DNA from: Haloarcula hispanica ATCC 33960
GTDB lineage: Archaea > Halobacteriota > Halobacteria > Halobacteriales > Haloarculaceae
Direction of reading: 5' to 3'
Length of the DNA stretch: 64,000 bases
NCBI RefSeq assembly: GCF_000223905.1
Contig: NC_015948.1
Coordinates: 1,550,001 to 1,614,000, forward strand
This document shows positions 36,166-44,122 of the stretch, piece by piece. Positions within the stretch are counted from its first letter, which is position 1; the number at the start of each line of letters is the position of its first letter. The notes under the pieces were generated by a model that worked only from the letters and a program-made list of their open reading frames with translations, did no database searches and was not told the origin of the DNA. The translations under genes were made by a program, and so were the position numbers.

Positions 36166-37179
36166 ATGGCTGAAACCCAGACGTGGAAACTACTCTTGCC
36201 ACGTCAACTCCGCCACCTCCCGGCCGATCTGGCAGGCGTTATCGGCGTGGTGATTCTGACGAATCTGGCTGCCCTGCTGCCGGTCATCTCCGACACGCCG
36301 GTCCGCATCGTCGCCGGGCTCGTGTTTGTCCTCTTCATTCCCGGCTATGCGTTCATCGCAGCGCTGTTTCCGGAGGCCGGGAGCGGCCCCACGGCCGACG
36401 ACGAGACCGTTTCGGATCCACGAGCCGACGGAATCGACGGTATCGAACGGGTCGCACTCTCGTTCGGACTCAGTATCGCCCTCGTTCCCTTGGTCGGCCT
36501 GGTATTGAATTTCACGCCGTGGGGTATCCGCCTGCTTCCGATTCTCGTGTCGCTCAGCGGGCTGACGCTCGTGTTGACCGCTGTCGCGGCTGTTCGACGC
36601 TGGGCGGTACCCGCTGACGAACGGTTTCGTGTCCCGTATCGTGCGTGGCTCAGTGCCGGACGTGCGGAGTTGTTCTCGCCGGCCTCACGGACGGACGCGG
36701 TCCTGAACGTGCTGTTGGTCCTGAGCATCCTGCTTGCGGCCGCCAGCGTCGGCTACGCGGTCACGGTACCAAAGGACGGCGAGCGGTTCAGCGAGTTCTA
36801 CCTGCTGACCGAAGACGAAGACGGGGAACTCGTCGCTGACGGCTATCCGACGGAGTTTCAGCAGGGCGAAGGTCGCTCGTTGATCGTCGGTATCGGGAAT
36901 CAGGAACACGAACGGACAGAGTACACCGTAGTCGCCGAGTTACAACGCGTCGAGCGCGTCGGCAACGAAACCCAGGTCCGGGAACGGTCGGAACTTCGGC
37001 GCTTCCAGCCGACCCTGGGCCACAACGAGACCTGGCACCGCCAGCACGAAGTGACGCCCGAGATGACTGGGGAGGGGCTTCGGCTCCAGTACCTGCTGTA
37101 CCGCGGGTCACCACCTGAGACCGTGGACCAATCGACTGCGTACCGGGAAGTCCACCTCTGGGTGAACGTAACCGGCTGA
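36166..37179 (+). CDS. DUF1616 domain membrane protein
   Basis: 337 residues. Two or more TM helices at the start (LAGVIGVVILTNLAALLPVI, VRIVAGLVFVLFIPGYAFIA) are followed by a loop with acidic residues and DGIERVALSFGLSIALVPLV, and three further TMs. The C-terminal half is a soluble extracellular beta domain of DUF1616 type (FYLLTEDEDGELVADGYPTE, LIVGIGNQEHERTEYTVVAE). DUF1616 proteins are archaeal membrane proteins of unknown function often linked to surface glycan or MoxR clusters. The ATG at 36166 is preferred over the in-frame TTG six bases upstream. Divergent from the DUF4129 gene, it may share regulation with it. Confidence 0.9.
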   Translation: MAETQTWKLLLPRQLRHLPADLAGVIGVVILTNLAALLPVISDTPVRIVAGLVFVLFIPGYAFIAALFPEAGSGPTADDETVSDPRADGIDGIERVALSFGLSIALVPLVGLVLNFTPWGIRLLPILVSLSGLTLVLTAVAAVRRWAVPADERFRVPYRAWLSAGRAELFSPASRTDAVLNVLLVLSILLAAASVGYAVTVPKDGERFSEFYLLTEDEDGELVADGYPTEFQQGEGRSLIVGIGNQEHERTEYTVVAELQRVERVGNETQVRERSELRRFQPTLGHNETWHRQHEVTPEMTGEGLRLQYLLYRGSPPETVDQSTAYREVHLWVNVTG

Positions 37180-37297
37180 CCCAGGTTCTCGTAGCGAGCA
37201 GCGCTCCCCCAGGTAAAACAGGGACCGACTTACTGCCCATTCTTTTGAGATCTAACCCGGCAAACAGCTTTTCCTTGCCTGGATCATTGGTTTCACC

Positions 37298-37831
37298 GTG
37301 TACCCCGCAGGCCACTTCCTCCTCGCAGCCGTCCCGCTGACGGCATACATGGTGGCTCGGTGGCGTCGACTCCCGTCTGGGCCGATGGTACTGCTCTTGC
37401 TTGTTGCGACGCAACTCCCGGACGTAATCGACAAGCCGCTCGCGTGGACGGTCGCTATTCTTCCGAGCGGGCGTATGCTTGCCCATTCGCTGGTCGTCTC
37501 GCTACCCGTCCTCACCATCCTTGTACTGCTGGCTGCACGCCAGAGCTACGGACGGCACGCAGTGGTGTTTTCCGCCGGCTACCTCTCACACATCGCCGGC
37601 GACTTCTATCCGATTGTGCGGCTCGGGACGGACTACTACTTCTTTCCGAACCTGTTCTGGCCGCTGTTGTCGGCAACCCCCGATAGAACGCCGTCGTTTG
37701 CGGCGCATTCGCCCGACAGTCTACTCTCGCTTGCCGTCCCTGTGATCGTCTTCGGACTGGCCATCAGCTACAGCCTCGTGACGGTGTACTGGAGATACGA
37801 GCAGGTCTCAGCCGAAATACCACAACGGTAA
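37298..37831 (+). CDS. Membrane-bound metal-dependent hydrolase-like protein (YdjM type)
   Basis: 177 residues from a GTG start, with three to four TM helices. Characteristic residues are GHFLLAAVPLTAYMVAR (His near residue 5), TQLPDVIDKPLAW (Asp-containing motif) and SGRMLAHSLVVSLP (His). SHIAGDFYPIVRL carries another His and Asp. This H...D...H...HxxxD arrangement matches YdjM-type membrane proteins suspected to be metal-dependent hydrolases. A close paralogue is encoded at 46264-46785. It lies after the DUF1616 gene in the same direction, separated by about 118 bases. Confidence 0.8.
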   Translation: MYPAGHFLLAAVPLTAYMVARWRRLPSGPMVLLLLVATQLPDVIDKPLAWTVAILPSGRMLAHSLVVSLPVLTILVLLAARQSYGRHAVVFSAGYLSHIAGDFYPIVRLGTDYYFFPNLFWPLLSATPDRTPSFAAHSPDSLLSLAVPVIVFGLAISYSLVTVYWRYEQVSAEIPQR

Positions 37832-37961
37832 AGCGTTCGCGGCCAACGGTCGTTGCTACTGAAGCAGTGGGTCTCAAGCGGCGGATTTCGAACTACCCGT
37901 CAGATATCAAAGCTACCGTTCCCGCCTCTGGAGATCGCGGAGTGAAGCTGAAACGCCTGTC

Positions 37962-38102
37962 TCAAACTGGGGTCGCCGATTCGATCGGTGCTTCGCCGCA
38001 GCTGACACAGATATACTCTTCGTCGACGGTGAGCACGACCGGTGAGTTACACTTGATGCACTTGATTTTCGCCGCACGGGATGGCTTTGCGTAGTCCCCC
38101 AT
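37962..38102 (-). CDS. Small zinc-ribbon protein (46 residues)
   Basis: An ATG at 38102 opens MGDYAKPSRAAKIKCIKCNS and closes at a TGA (37962-37964) after ESATPV. CIKC (Cys15/Cys18) and CVSC (Cys32/Cys35) form a four-Cys zinc ribbon, with the predicted strand TVDEEYICVSCGEA between. Small single zinc-finger proteins of this size are frequent in haloarchaea, and some have regulatory roles. The conserved pattern, acidic-to-neutral composition and clean start/stop support coding. The frame on the other strand in this region is Ser/Thr-rich and not credible. The promoter lies in the AT-rich block at about 38110-38160. Confidence 0.7.
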   Translation of the reverse strand: MGDYAKPSRAAKIKCIKCNSPVVLTVDEEYICVSCGEAPIESATPV

Positions 38103-38305
38103 TGTATGTACCTTACATAGCAATGTTATATGTAAAATGACATAAAATTACCCCTTTCAGCAATATTGTATCCGCAGCCGCTAGGAGGGGATAACTCAGT
38201 TATGCAGGAAAGCTAGCTCCGGCTAGTACACAACAGGAGAGAAATCCGTCAGAGAAAGAGATTCGTCAGAGAATAGACAAATGCCGCGTAAACTGTGGAA
38301 GTTCC

Positions 38306-39970
38306 TCAGTCCCGACGTGCCAGGAATCCAGCGCCTAGCAATGCTAGCACCGCGACGAGGACGGTGAAACCGGGGCCGCTCGAACTCGTGGTCTCGACCG
38401 AGCCCTCCGTTCCGGTTGTGTCTGTCTCATCAGGTTGCTGTGCCCCACCACCTGCGGTCGTGGCTGCTTCCGTTGGCACCTCTCCGTCTTCAGTCTCGAC
38501 TGTCTCAGTGTCGTCGGTGTCGGTCGTAGCTTCGTCCTCAGTGTCTTCTTCAGTCCCCTCGGTATCGGAGTCGTCGTTCCCACTATCGTCATCGCTATCT
38601 CCGCTATCGCTGTCATCGCTCCCGTTATTGTTGTCGTCGTTGTCGTTGTTGTCGTTGTCGCCGTCACCGTTGTTGCCATCACTCCCGTCGTCGCCGCCGC
38701 CGTTGTTGCCATCACTCCCGTCGTCGCTATCGTCATCATCGTCGCCGGAATCGGTTTCGTTCGACTGTGATAGCGTGACTGTCCCGGTCGCGGAGTTGAT
38801 ATCGTTTGAGTCTTCGCCAACAGCGACGTGAACATACGTGTACGTCCCGTTTGGCCAGGAGTCGAGTGTTTCGACGTCGACGGTGGTATCGGAGGCACCG
38901 GAGACCGTCGTCGACGAGGCGTGCATCACGTCATCACCGGTCGAATCCGGCGATGCTTCGGAGAGAACGAACCCGAACAGCCCGATCAGTCCCGCTGACG
39001 GCATCGCTCCTGCTGCCGTCGAGTCCTCACCGGTGAGGGTAGCGTCATCGTCGGCCGACGAGACGCCGTTGACGCCGTCGAAGGAGTTCTCGACCGTGAC
39101 TTGGTCTTCCGAGAAATTCTCATCGATTTCGCCGGTCACACGGACGGTGCTCGTCCGCTGTTGGAGTTCGTCCTCGTCGAGTAGCAACACAGCGTGCGTG
39201 ACAGAGTCGTCCTCCAGTTCGGTCTCGATATCGAGCGAGACGTTATCGCCAGCGGTGATATCGTCGGAGGTCGCATCGACCGTCGACGGGCTTTCCTGAA
39301 CCAGCGTCTGTTCGACGCCGACGACGGTCACGTTCCCATCGACCGAGACATTGTTGTCCGAAACGGACATGCCCTGTCCGTCATCGACAGTGACCAGGAC
39401 GAAGCCGTAGGCACCGCCCGAGTCAGGCGTGTACGAGGTTTCGAGCGCACCGTTGTCATCTATCGAACCGACACCGTCTCCGTCGTCTAGCAGTTCGACC
39501 GAGTTGGCGTTGGAGTCGTTCGTAAAGATACTGGCCAGATCGGTTCTGACGCTTCCCTCACTAAACCCGGCCGAAGATGGGTTTTCGGAGAGTCTGACAG
39601 CGAGCAGTTGCGCCTCGTCACCAGCAAGTCCCGTCGTTCCAGCCCCGGTCGTTGATTCGAACCGAAGGTCTACTGATTCGCCCGTCTCGTGAATCGTGTA
39701 CTCCTCCCTGTTGAGAGGGACGTCACCTGTCTGGGCAGACTCGATGTTGATGTACGTCTCCGGGGCTGCTATCGCCGTTGGGCCGGTGGAGGACGTCCGA
39801 AGCGGGAGCAGCGACCGTTCCCAGACATCCACGTTTTCCGTCACCGCTGTCGTTTGCCCTTCATCGACTGGCGTTGCCGCCGCCGACGTTACCGACAGGG
39901 GGGCGGCTAACACCAGCAGCACTGTGATCGCACAAATTACAGTGCGTTTTCCGTTTGTTGTTTTATACAT
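38306..39970 (-). CDS. Surface glycoprotein with PGF-CTERM archaeosortase signal
   Basis: 554 residues. The signal peptide is TVICAITVLLVLAAPLSVTS, and the mature part is rich in Thr/Ser/Asp/Glu. A stalk (about residues 420-480) of DDDDDSDDGSDGNNGGGDDG-type acidic repeats follows. The C-terminus, GPGFTVLVAVLALLGAGFLA then RRD, is the PGF-CTERM tripartite signal, so archaeosortase A processing and lipid attachment to the S-layer are predicted. The N-terminal half (TENVDVWERS, INIESAQTGDVPLNRE) is clearly homologous to the protein encoded upstream (40297-41616). The mature N-terminal domain has several N-glycosylation sequons (N-x-S/T). The gene shares a promoter motif with its paralogue. Confidence 0.88.
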   Translation of the reverse strand: MYKTTNGKRTVICAITVLLVLAAPLSVTSAAATPVDEGQTTAVTENVDVWERSLLPLRTSSTGPTAIAAPETYINIESAQTGDVPLNREEYTIHETGESVDLRFESTTGAGTTGLAGDEAQLLAVRLSENPSSAGFSEGSVRTDLASIFTNDSNANSVELLDDGDGVGSIDDNGALETSYTPDSGGAYGFVLVTVDDGQGMSVSDNNVSVDGNVTVVGVEQTLVQESPSTVDATSDDITAGDNVSLDIETELEDDSVTHAVLLLDEDELQQRTSTVRVTGEIDENFSEDQVTVENSFDGVNGVSSADDDATLTGEDSTAAGAMPSAGLIGLFGFVLSEASPDSTGDDVMHASSTTVSGASDTTVDVETLDSWPNGTYTYVHVAVGEDSNDINSATGTVTLSQSNETDSGDDDDDSDDGSDGNNGGGDDGSDGNNGDGDNDNNDNDDNNNGSDDSDSGDSDDDSGNDDSDTEGTEEDTEDEATTDTDDTETVETEDGEVPTEAATTAGGGAQQPDETDTTGTEGSVETTSSSGPGFTVLVAVLALLGAGFLARRD

Positions 39971-40296
39971 TACTGAATTTTTTCGGAGGGGTGCGGTATA
40001 ATTCTTATGCAGTGACATTCGACGCTACACAGTGTCATATGACGGTTACAAAACACGTACCTGCTGTCCGGGGATTTACAGCGCGAATCGTGAGTCGTGT
40101 CTCGGTAAATTACCTATTCGCATTCATGACAGGTTCCCGAGTTGATGGATTCCTTATAGTAAATGCTCGACAGCGGACCCGGGTTTAACAGCAATCGGCC
40201 AACAGTCGGCCGTGTCATCGAGTAGAATCTGCACACGTCGGCGCACAAAGAGGAGCTGTGTTCGGTGAACACCACCAGTAAAGGCCGCCCGATCAG
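39971..40296. other. Intergenic region between surface-protein paralogues
   Basis: About 325 bases. It holds the downstream gene's promoter motif (39988-40021) next to its start. The rest is AT-moderate with no RNA gene, repeat or credible frame seen. Confidence 0.45.
39988..40021 (-). promoter_or_regulatory. Promoter motif shared with the upstream paralogue
   Basis: On the minus strand TCACTGCATAAGAATTATAC lies about 25-45 bases before the ATG at 39970. The same pattern (TCACTGCACAAGAAATATAC) precedes the paralogous gene at 41616, at nearly the same spacing. The AATTATA/AAATATA core is likely the TATA box, and TCACTGCA could be a BRE or regulator site. Confidence 0.55.
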
Positions 40297-41616
40297 TTAC
40301 TCTCCGTCCTCTTCGTCGTCGTCCCCAGCATCACTCGGTCCGCCAGCGTTGTCCGGGGGACCGCCACCGTTGCCCGGGCCACCACCATTATCAGGGCCGC
40401 CGCCCGGACTCACTGCCACCGTGCCGGTATCCGAGTTGAGAGTCCCGGTTTCGTTACCGACTGCGACGTGGACGTACTGATACGCACCGTTTGGCCAAGA
40501 ATCCAGGGTCTGGACCGTCACGTTGGCGTCAGCGTCACCGCTGACAATCGTTGCAGAGGCATGGATAACGTCCCCGCTAGCGTCCGATTCGGCCTCGGAA
40601 ACCACCGTGCCGAACAGCCCCTGCAACCCGATTGCAGGTATCGACTGGTTCTCGGAGAGGGTGAAACTCCCCAGTCCAGTGTTGCTCTCAACCGTCCCAA
40701 CACCGCTGATGTTATCGAAAGAATTCTCGACGGTGATCTGGTCAGCCGAGAAGCTCTCGTTCAGTTCGCCCGACACAGTCACCGTGCTCGACTGCCGCTG
40801 GAGTACGCCCTGTCGGACCAGCAGGACCGCGTGGGTGGCGTTTTCGTCTTCCATCTCAGTGTCGACAGCCAGCGTGACGTTGTCGCCGGGGTTGACCGGG
40901 TTCTGGGTCCGCTCGACGTTCGAGACGTTGTCCTGCACCACGGCCTGTTCGACACCGACGACGGTCACGTTCCCGTTGACGGAGACGTTACCGTCCGATA
41001 CCGATAGCCCTTCATCGCCCTCGTCGACAGTCACCAGAACGAAGCCGTATGCGCCGCCCGATTCGGGGGTGTAGGACGCCTGCAGTTCGCCATCCTCGTC
41101 TATCGTGCCGACGTCTTCCGCGTCATCGAGTAGCTCCGACGACGTAGTGTCCGAGTTATTTGCGAAGACATCTTCGAGGGAAGCGCGGGAGATGTTACTG
41201 GCGTTTGTCTCTGCCGTAGTCGGTGCTTCATCCAACTTGACAGCCAGCAGTTGCGCCTCGTCGCCGGCAAGTGCCCTCGTTCCGGCACCGATTCTGGGTT
41301 CGAAGGACATGTTTATTGACTCGTTGCGCTCGTGGATCGTCATCGTCCGCTTGTTGAGCGGCAAGTCGCCAGTCGCAGCTGATTCGACGTTGAGGAACGT
41401 CCGCGGTGCCACTATCGTGGTCGGCCCTTCTGACGTCGTTCGGAGCGTGAGCGGGGACCGGTCCCACACGTCGACGTTTTCGGTCACCGAGAGCGACTGG
41501 CTCCCAGCGACGGGGGTTGCCCCAACAGTGGTCGTCACTGATAACGGACCAGCGAGTACCAACGCGACTGCCATGACGAAGATGACAGCCGGCGTTATTA
41601 TTGGTGTTTTTACCAT
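40297..41616 (-). CDS. Surface protein paralogue without C-terminal anchor
   Basis: 439 residues. The signal peptide VIFVMAVALVLAGPLSVTTT is followed by a domain homologous to the 38306 product (TENVDVWDRSPLTLRTTSEG and LNVESAATGDLPLNKRTMTI in the same order). The C-terminus is a low-complexity acidic Gly/Pro tail (GGGPDNGGGPGNGGGPPDNA) ending DDDEEDGE. It has no PGF-CTERM or TM, so it should be secreted and freely soluble or held by other means. Its many N-x-S/T sequons suggest N-glycosylation. The promoter motif is at 41639-41662. It is 326 bases upstream of the paralogue, evidently a tandem duplication. Confidence 0.85.
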   Translation of the reverse strand: MVKTPIITPAVIFVMAVALVLAGPLSVTTTVGATPVAGSQSLSVTENVDVWDRSPLTLRTTSEGPTTIVAPRTFLNVESAATGDLPLNKRTMTIHERNESINMSFEPRIGAGTRALAGDEAQLLAVKLDEAPTTAETNASNISRASLEDVFANNSDTTSSELLDDAEDVGTIDEDGELQASYTPESGGAYGFVLVTVDEGDEGLSVSDGNVSVNGNVTVVGVEQAVVQDNVSNVERTQNPVNPGDNVTLAVDTEMEDENATHAVLLVRQGVLQRQSSTVTVSGELNESFSADQITVENSFDNISGVGTVESNTGLGSFTLSENQSIPAIGLQGLFGTVVSEAESDASGDVIHASATIVSGDADANVTVQTLDSWPNGAYQYVHVAVGNETGTLNSDTGTVAVSPGGGPDNGGGPGNGGGPPDNAGGPSDAGDDDEEDGE

Positions 41617-41638
41617 TACTGAAACATTACTGAAGCCT

Positions 41639-41662
41639 GTGGTATATTTCTTGTGCAGTGAT
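41639..41662 (-). promoter_or_regulatory. Promoter motif of the anchorless surface protein
   Basis: Minus-strand TATCACTGCACAAGAAATAT directly precedes the gene and matches the motif at 39988-40021 in 16 of about 20 positions. The TATA-like AAATATA lies about 26-33 bases before the ATG at 41616. Confidence 0.5.
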
Positions 41663-42092
41663 ACTATTCTGTGGCCTTTAGAAGCCTTCTGGGCCGAGAT
41701 AGTACATGAACTGAGGTATAATTGATTGTTTTCCTGTAGTTATTAGTTTTTGATATATATTCACAAATAAGATGGTAACTAACCGATGCTAAAAGAGCCT
41801 AAATAATGTCTCAGTAACTGTAGTCCGCGTTTAGAGCGGTACTTACTGAACTGATCTGGGGCAATTCACGGGAGAGCCAGCTTCATCGGGCTGGTGTCAC
41901 AGGGTGCCACATCGCTGAGACACGTCTCTAGCAGATCGGTTCGGAGAATTGCGAGGGAAGATCGCTCCGTGCGAGTCTTCCGGCACCGGTCGGCCGTCGT
42001 CTTCAGAGCGAGACACCATCGGGGTCGAGGGCGTACTCGCGACCGTGACGATGGCCGCTCACTGTTTGCGAGGGACCGCGTCGGTCCAACAG

Positions 42093-42113
42093 TGCGAGGG
42101 AAGGGATTTGAAC
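42093..42113 (-). repeat. Perfect copy of the tRNA-Leu 3' end
   Basis: 21 bases (TGCGAGGGAAGGGATTTGAAC on the plus strand less the last base shown) are identical to 42198-42218, the T-arm and acceptor end of the tRNA-Leu. The copy is 105 bases away and truncated after the T-arm, so it is not a functional tRNA. It is a typical attachment-site (att) remnant. Confidence 0.7.
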
Positions 42114-42197
42114 TACGCGGAGACGGGCAACCGCCTTCTCTCGTTCAAACCCTTCCGTGTGCATCCTTCGGCGCCGCGTTGTGCGGCCCCTATACGA

Positions 42198-42281
42198 TGC
42201 GAGGGAAGGGATTTGAACCCTTGGACCCCTACGGGAGCGGATCTTGAGTCCGCCGCCGTTTCCTGGCTTGGCTACCCTCGC
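42198..42281 (-). tRNA. tRNA-Leu (anticodon CAA)
   Basis: 84 bases on the minus strand, starting GCGAGGGTAGCCAAGCCAGG. It folds with acceptor GCGAGGG/CCCTCGC plus discriminator A, anticodon stem GCGGA/TCCGC and loop CTCAAGA (anticodon CAA). The long variable arm (CTCCCGTAGGGG) of a class II tRNA and T-arm AAGGG-TTCAAAT-CCCTT are intact. No CCA is encoded and no intron is visible. Its 3' end is duplicated upstream (42093-42113). Confidence 0.93.
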
Positions 42282-42487
42282 ACGCGTAGTGCATTCGGTA
42301 CACATGGCGGTACGGTATAAATGTCGTACGGAAGCGACTCAAGGCCGGTGGGACAGTATGTCAGTAATTGAAAGCGTTTGCGTACTGGCCGCACTGCCGC
42401 CGCGCGATCAGGTGGGCATTGCGTTCCAATGGCGACTGTCGCCGATAGAACCGGTGGTTTGACCCACCGTGAACAAGTAGCGTAGGC

Positions 42488-42970
42488 ATGGACGACCACA
42501 CGCGCGACCCGACCGTCGAGGCCCCCGACGGGAACCCTTCGGGCTGGCGAACCGACGGTCAATGGGAACACGAGACGCTCAGGCGGGCCGTCGTCCACGG
42601 CGTCCGTCTGTACAACTCCGGGGAGTTCCACGAATCACACGACTGTTTCGAAGACGAATGGTACAACTACGGCCGCGGGAACACGGAGAGCAAGTTCCTC
42701 CACGGGATGGTGCAGGTCGCCGCCGGCGCGTACAAGCACTTCGACTTCGAGGACGACGACGGGATGCGATCGCTGTTTCGCACATCGCTGCAGTACTTCC
42801 GTGGCGTCCCCAACGACTACTACGGCGTCGACCTGCTAGATGTGCGGACGACGGTGACGAATGCGCTGTCGGACCCGTCAGCGCTCCAGGGCTGGCAGAT
42901 CCGTCTCGACGGCGAGTATCCGACGTGTCGCCCGGAGGACATCGAGTTCGCTGAGTCGCTCGAACATTGA
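42488..42970 (+). CDS. DUF309 domain protein
   Basis: 160 residues. The core carries the DUF309 signature: [20 protein letters not shown], then [20 protein letters not shown], followed by [14 protein letters not shown]. The [12 protein letters not shown] helix pair with conserved His/Glu residues is diagnostic of this all-helical fold of unknown function. A polar acidic N-terminal extension precedes it (residues 1-28). It lies just after tRNA-Leu and 45 bases before the deacylase-like gene, so the two may form an operon. Confidence 0.92.
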   Translation: MDDHTRDPTVEAPDGNPSGWRTDGQWEHETLRRAVVHGVRLYNSGEFHESHDCFEDEWYNYGRGNTESKFLHGMVQVAAGAYKHFDFEDDDGMRSLFRTSLQYFRGVPNDYYGVDLLDVRTTVTNALSDPSALQGWQIRLDGEYPTCRPEDIEFAESLEH

Positions 42971-43015
42971 CCGAATCCGGATAATTCTAAAGGCTGGAAG
43001 CGTTAGCACGGACAG

Positions 43016-43804
43016 ATGCGAATCGAGCAACTGGGAGACGGGGTTCCGGAGGTGGCCGTCGTGGGAAGCATCCACGGCGACGAACCGTGCGGTCGGGACG
43101 GCATCGAAGCCGTCCTTGCCGACCCACCGGAGGTCGAGCGACCGGTCAAGTTCATCATCGCGAACGAGGCCGCCCTCGACGCAAACAAGCGATATCTCGA
43201 TACGGACCTCAACCGATCGTTCCCAGGCGACGCTGACAGCGAGTCCCACGAGACACGGCTGGCCGCGGCTCTCGCCGCAGAACTCCACGATTGCACCGTG
43301 CTTTCGCTGCACTCCACACAGTCCTACGACGGAATGTTCGCCCTCGTCGACGACCTCACGCCGGAAATGGAGGCACTCTGTAGCGCCCTCTCCGTGGACG
43401 CCGTCGTTCAGACGAAAGGCGCAAATGAGGGGCGATTGTTCGCGACGGTGGACTCAGTCGTCGAAGTCGAATGTGGCTATCAGGGCTCCGCGGAAGCCGC
43501 CGAGAACGCGGAGCAGGTCATCCGGGAGTTCCTCGCTGCCACTGGAGTCACCGCGGAGTCACCTCAACAACGGGAGACCTCACTCCCAGTGTTCCAGCTT
43601 GGCGAGCCGATTCCGAAGGCAGCAGCAGAACAGTACGAGGTGTTCGTCCGGAACTTCGAGCCGGTGCCAGAGGGTGACCCTGTGGCAGCAGCCGACGACG
43701 AAACTGTCGTCGCGGAGGAGGCCTTCCACCCGGTGTTGCTCTCAGCCTACGGCTACGAGGACGTGTTCGGCTTTACCGCGGATCAGATCGGGATGCTTGA
43801 CTGA
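43016..43804 (+). CDS. Succinylglutamate desuccinylase / aspartoacylase family protein
   Basis: 262 residues, of the M14-like zinc carboxypeptidase fold. VAVVGSIHGDEPCGRDGIEA gives the zinc ligands His20 and Glu23. NEAALDANKRYLDTDLNRSF and PGDADSESHETRLAAALAAE supply the Asn-Arg substrate motif. TVLSLHSTQSYDGMFALVDD gives the third ligand His. A C-terminal beta domain (VFVRNFEPVPEGDPVAAADD) follows. Such enzymes remove an acyl or amidated group from an amino acid or related compound; the exact substrate cannot be inferred. A tnpA remnant and gene stump lie just downstream. Confidence 0.9.
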   Translation: MRIEQLGDGVPEVAVVGSIHGDEPCGRDGIEAVLADPPEVERPVKFIIANEAALDANKRYLDTDLNRSFPGDADSESHETRLAAALAAELHDCTVLSLHSTQSYDGMFALVDDLTPEMEALCSALSVDAVVQTKGANEGRLFATVDSVVEVECGYQGSAEAAENAEQVIREFLAATGVTAESPQQRETSLPVFQLGEPIPKAAAEQYEVFVRNFEPVPEGDPVAAADDETVVAEEAFHPVLLSAYGYEDVFGFTADQIGMLD

Positions 43805-43852
43805 GACGGGTTTGCCGCGGGGTTCCGGTCCGGTCGTGACTTCACCGTCGGA

Positions 43853-43949
43853 TTAGTCATCATTCTGGGCGACGACTTCGTACGAGGTGTACTCGATCTT
43901 GTCCGAGTCGCCCGAAAGCACCGGATCGAGTAGCTCGTCCTCACAGCAT
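43853..43949 (-). pseudogene. C-terminal stump of an unidentified gene
   Basis: On the minus strand SCCEDELLDPVLSGDSDKIE, then YTSYEVVAQNDD and a TAA, reads as the C-terminus of an acidic haloarchaeal protein of about 30 residues. Upstream of 43949 it runs straight into a transposase remnant, and no start is present. The acidic composition and terminal DD suggest a real protein whose 5' part was lost to the insertion. I do not recognise the family. Confidence 0.45.
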
Positions 43950-44066
43950 GAGAGATGCGGGAACAGCACGAACCGTTCTTGCAGGGGTATTTGTGGGGCG
44001 GTTGATTCTGGGAGGAATCGTGCTACGTTAGGACGGCAGGCGACGTTTCGACCGATACGATTGAGC
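43950..44066 (+). pseudogene. Remnant of an IS200-type tnpA (C-terminal end)
   Basis: About 115 bases match the end of the intact tnpA at 50302-50419 closely (gagatgygggaacagcacga, later ctgggaggaatcgt, then gacgtttcgaccgayacgattgagc-like). It contains stop codons and frame changes and lacks the HUH part, so it is inactive. It shows that another IS200/IS605 copy once lay here, and it abuts the stump of a gene. Confidence 0.75.
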
Positions 44067-44122
44067 TATCGTCCTGTTCGTCTTCGTCCCCGTTTTTACA
44101 GAGAGAGGTGTACAGAAGAGGT

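Larger units (their letters stand above)
41617..42197. other. Intergenic region with copies of the tRNA-Leu 3' end
   Basis: About 580 bases. The left part (41617-41820) is AT-rich and carries the surface-protein promoter. The right part holds partial copies of the tRNA-Leu 3' end: 21 identical bases at 42093-42113, 11 at 41950-41960 and 9 at 42067-42075. These are likely footprints of past site-specific integrations. No protein gene was seen. Confidence 0.6.
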
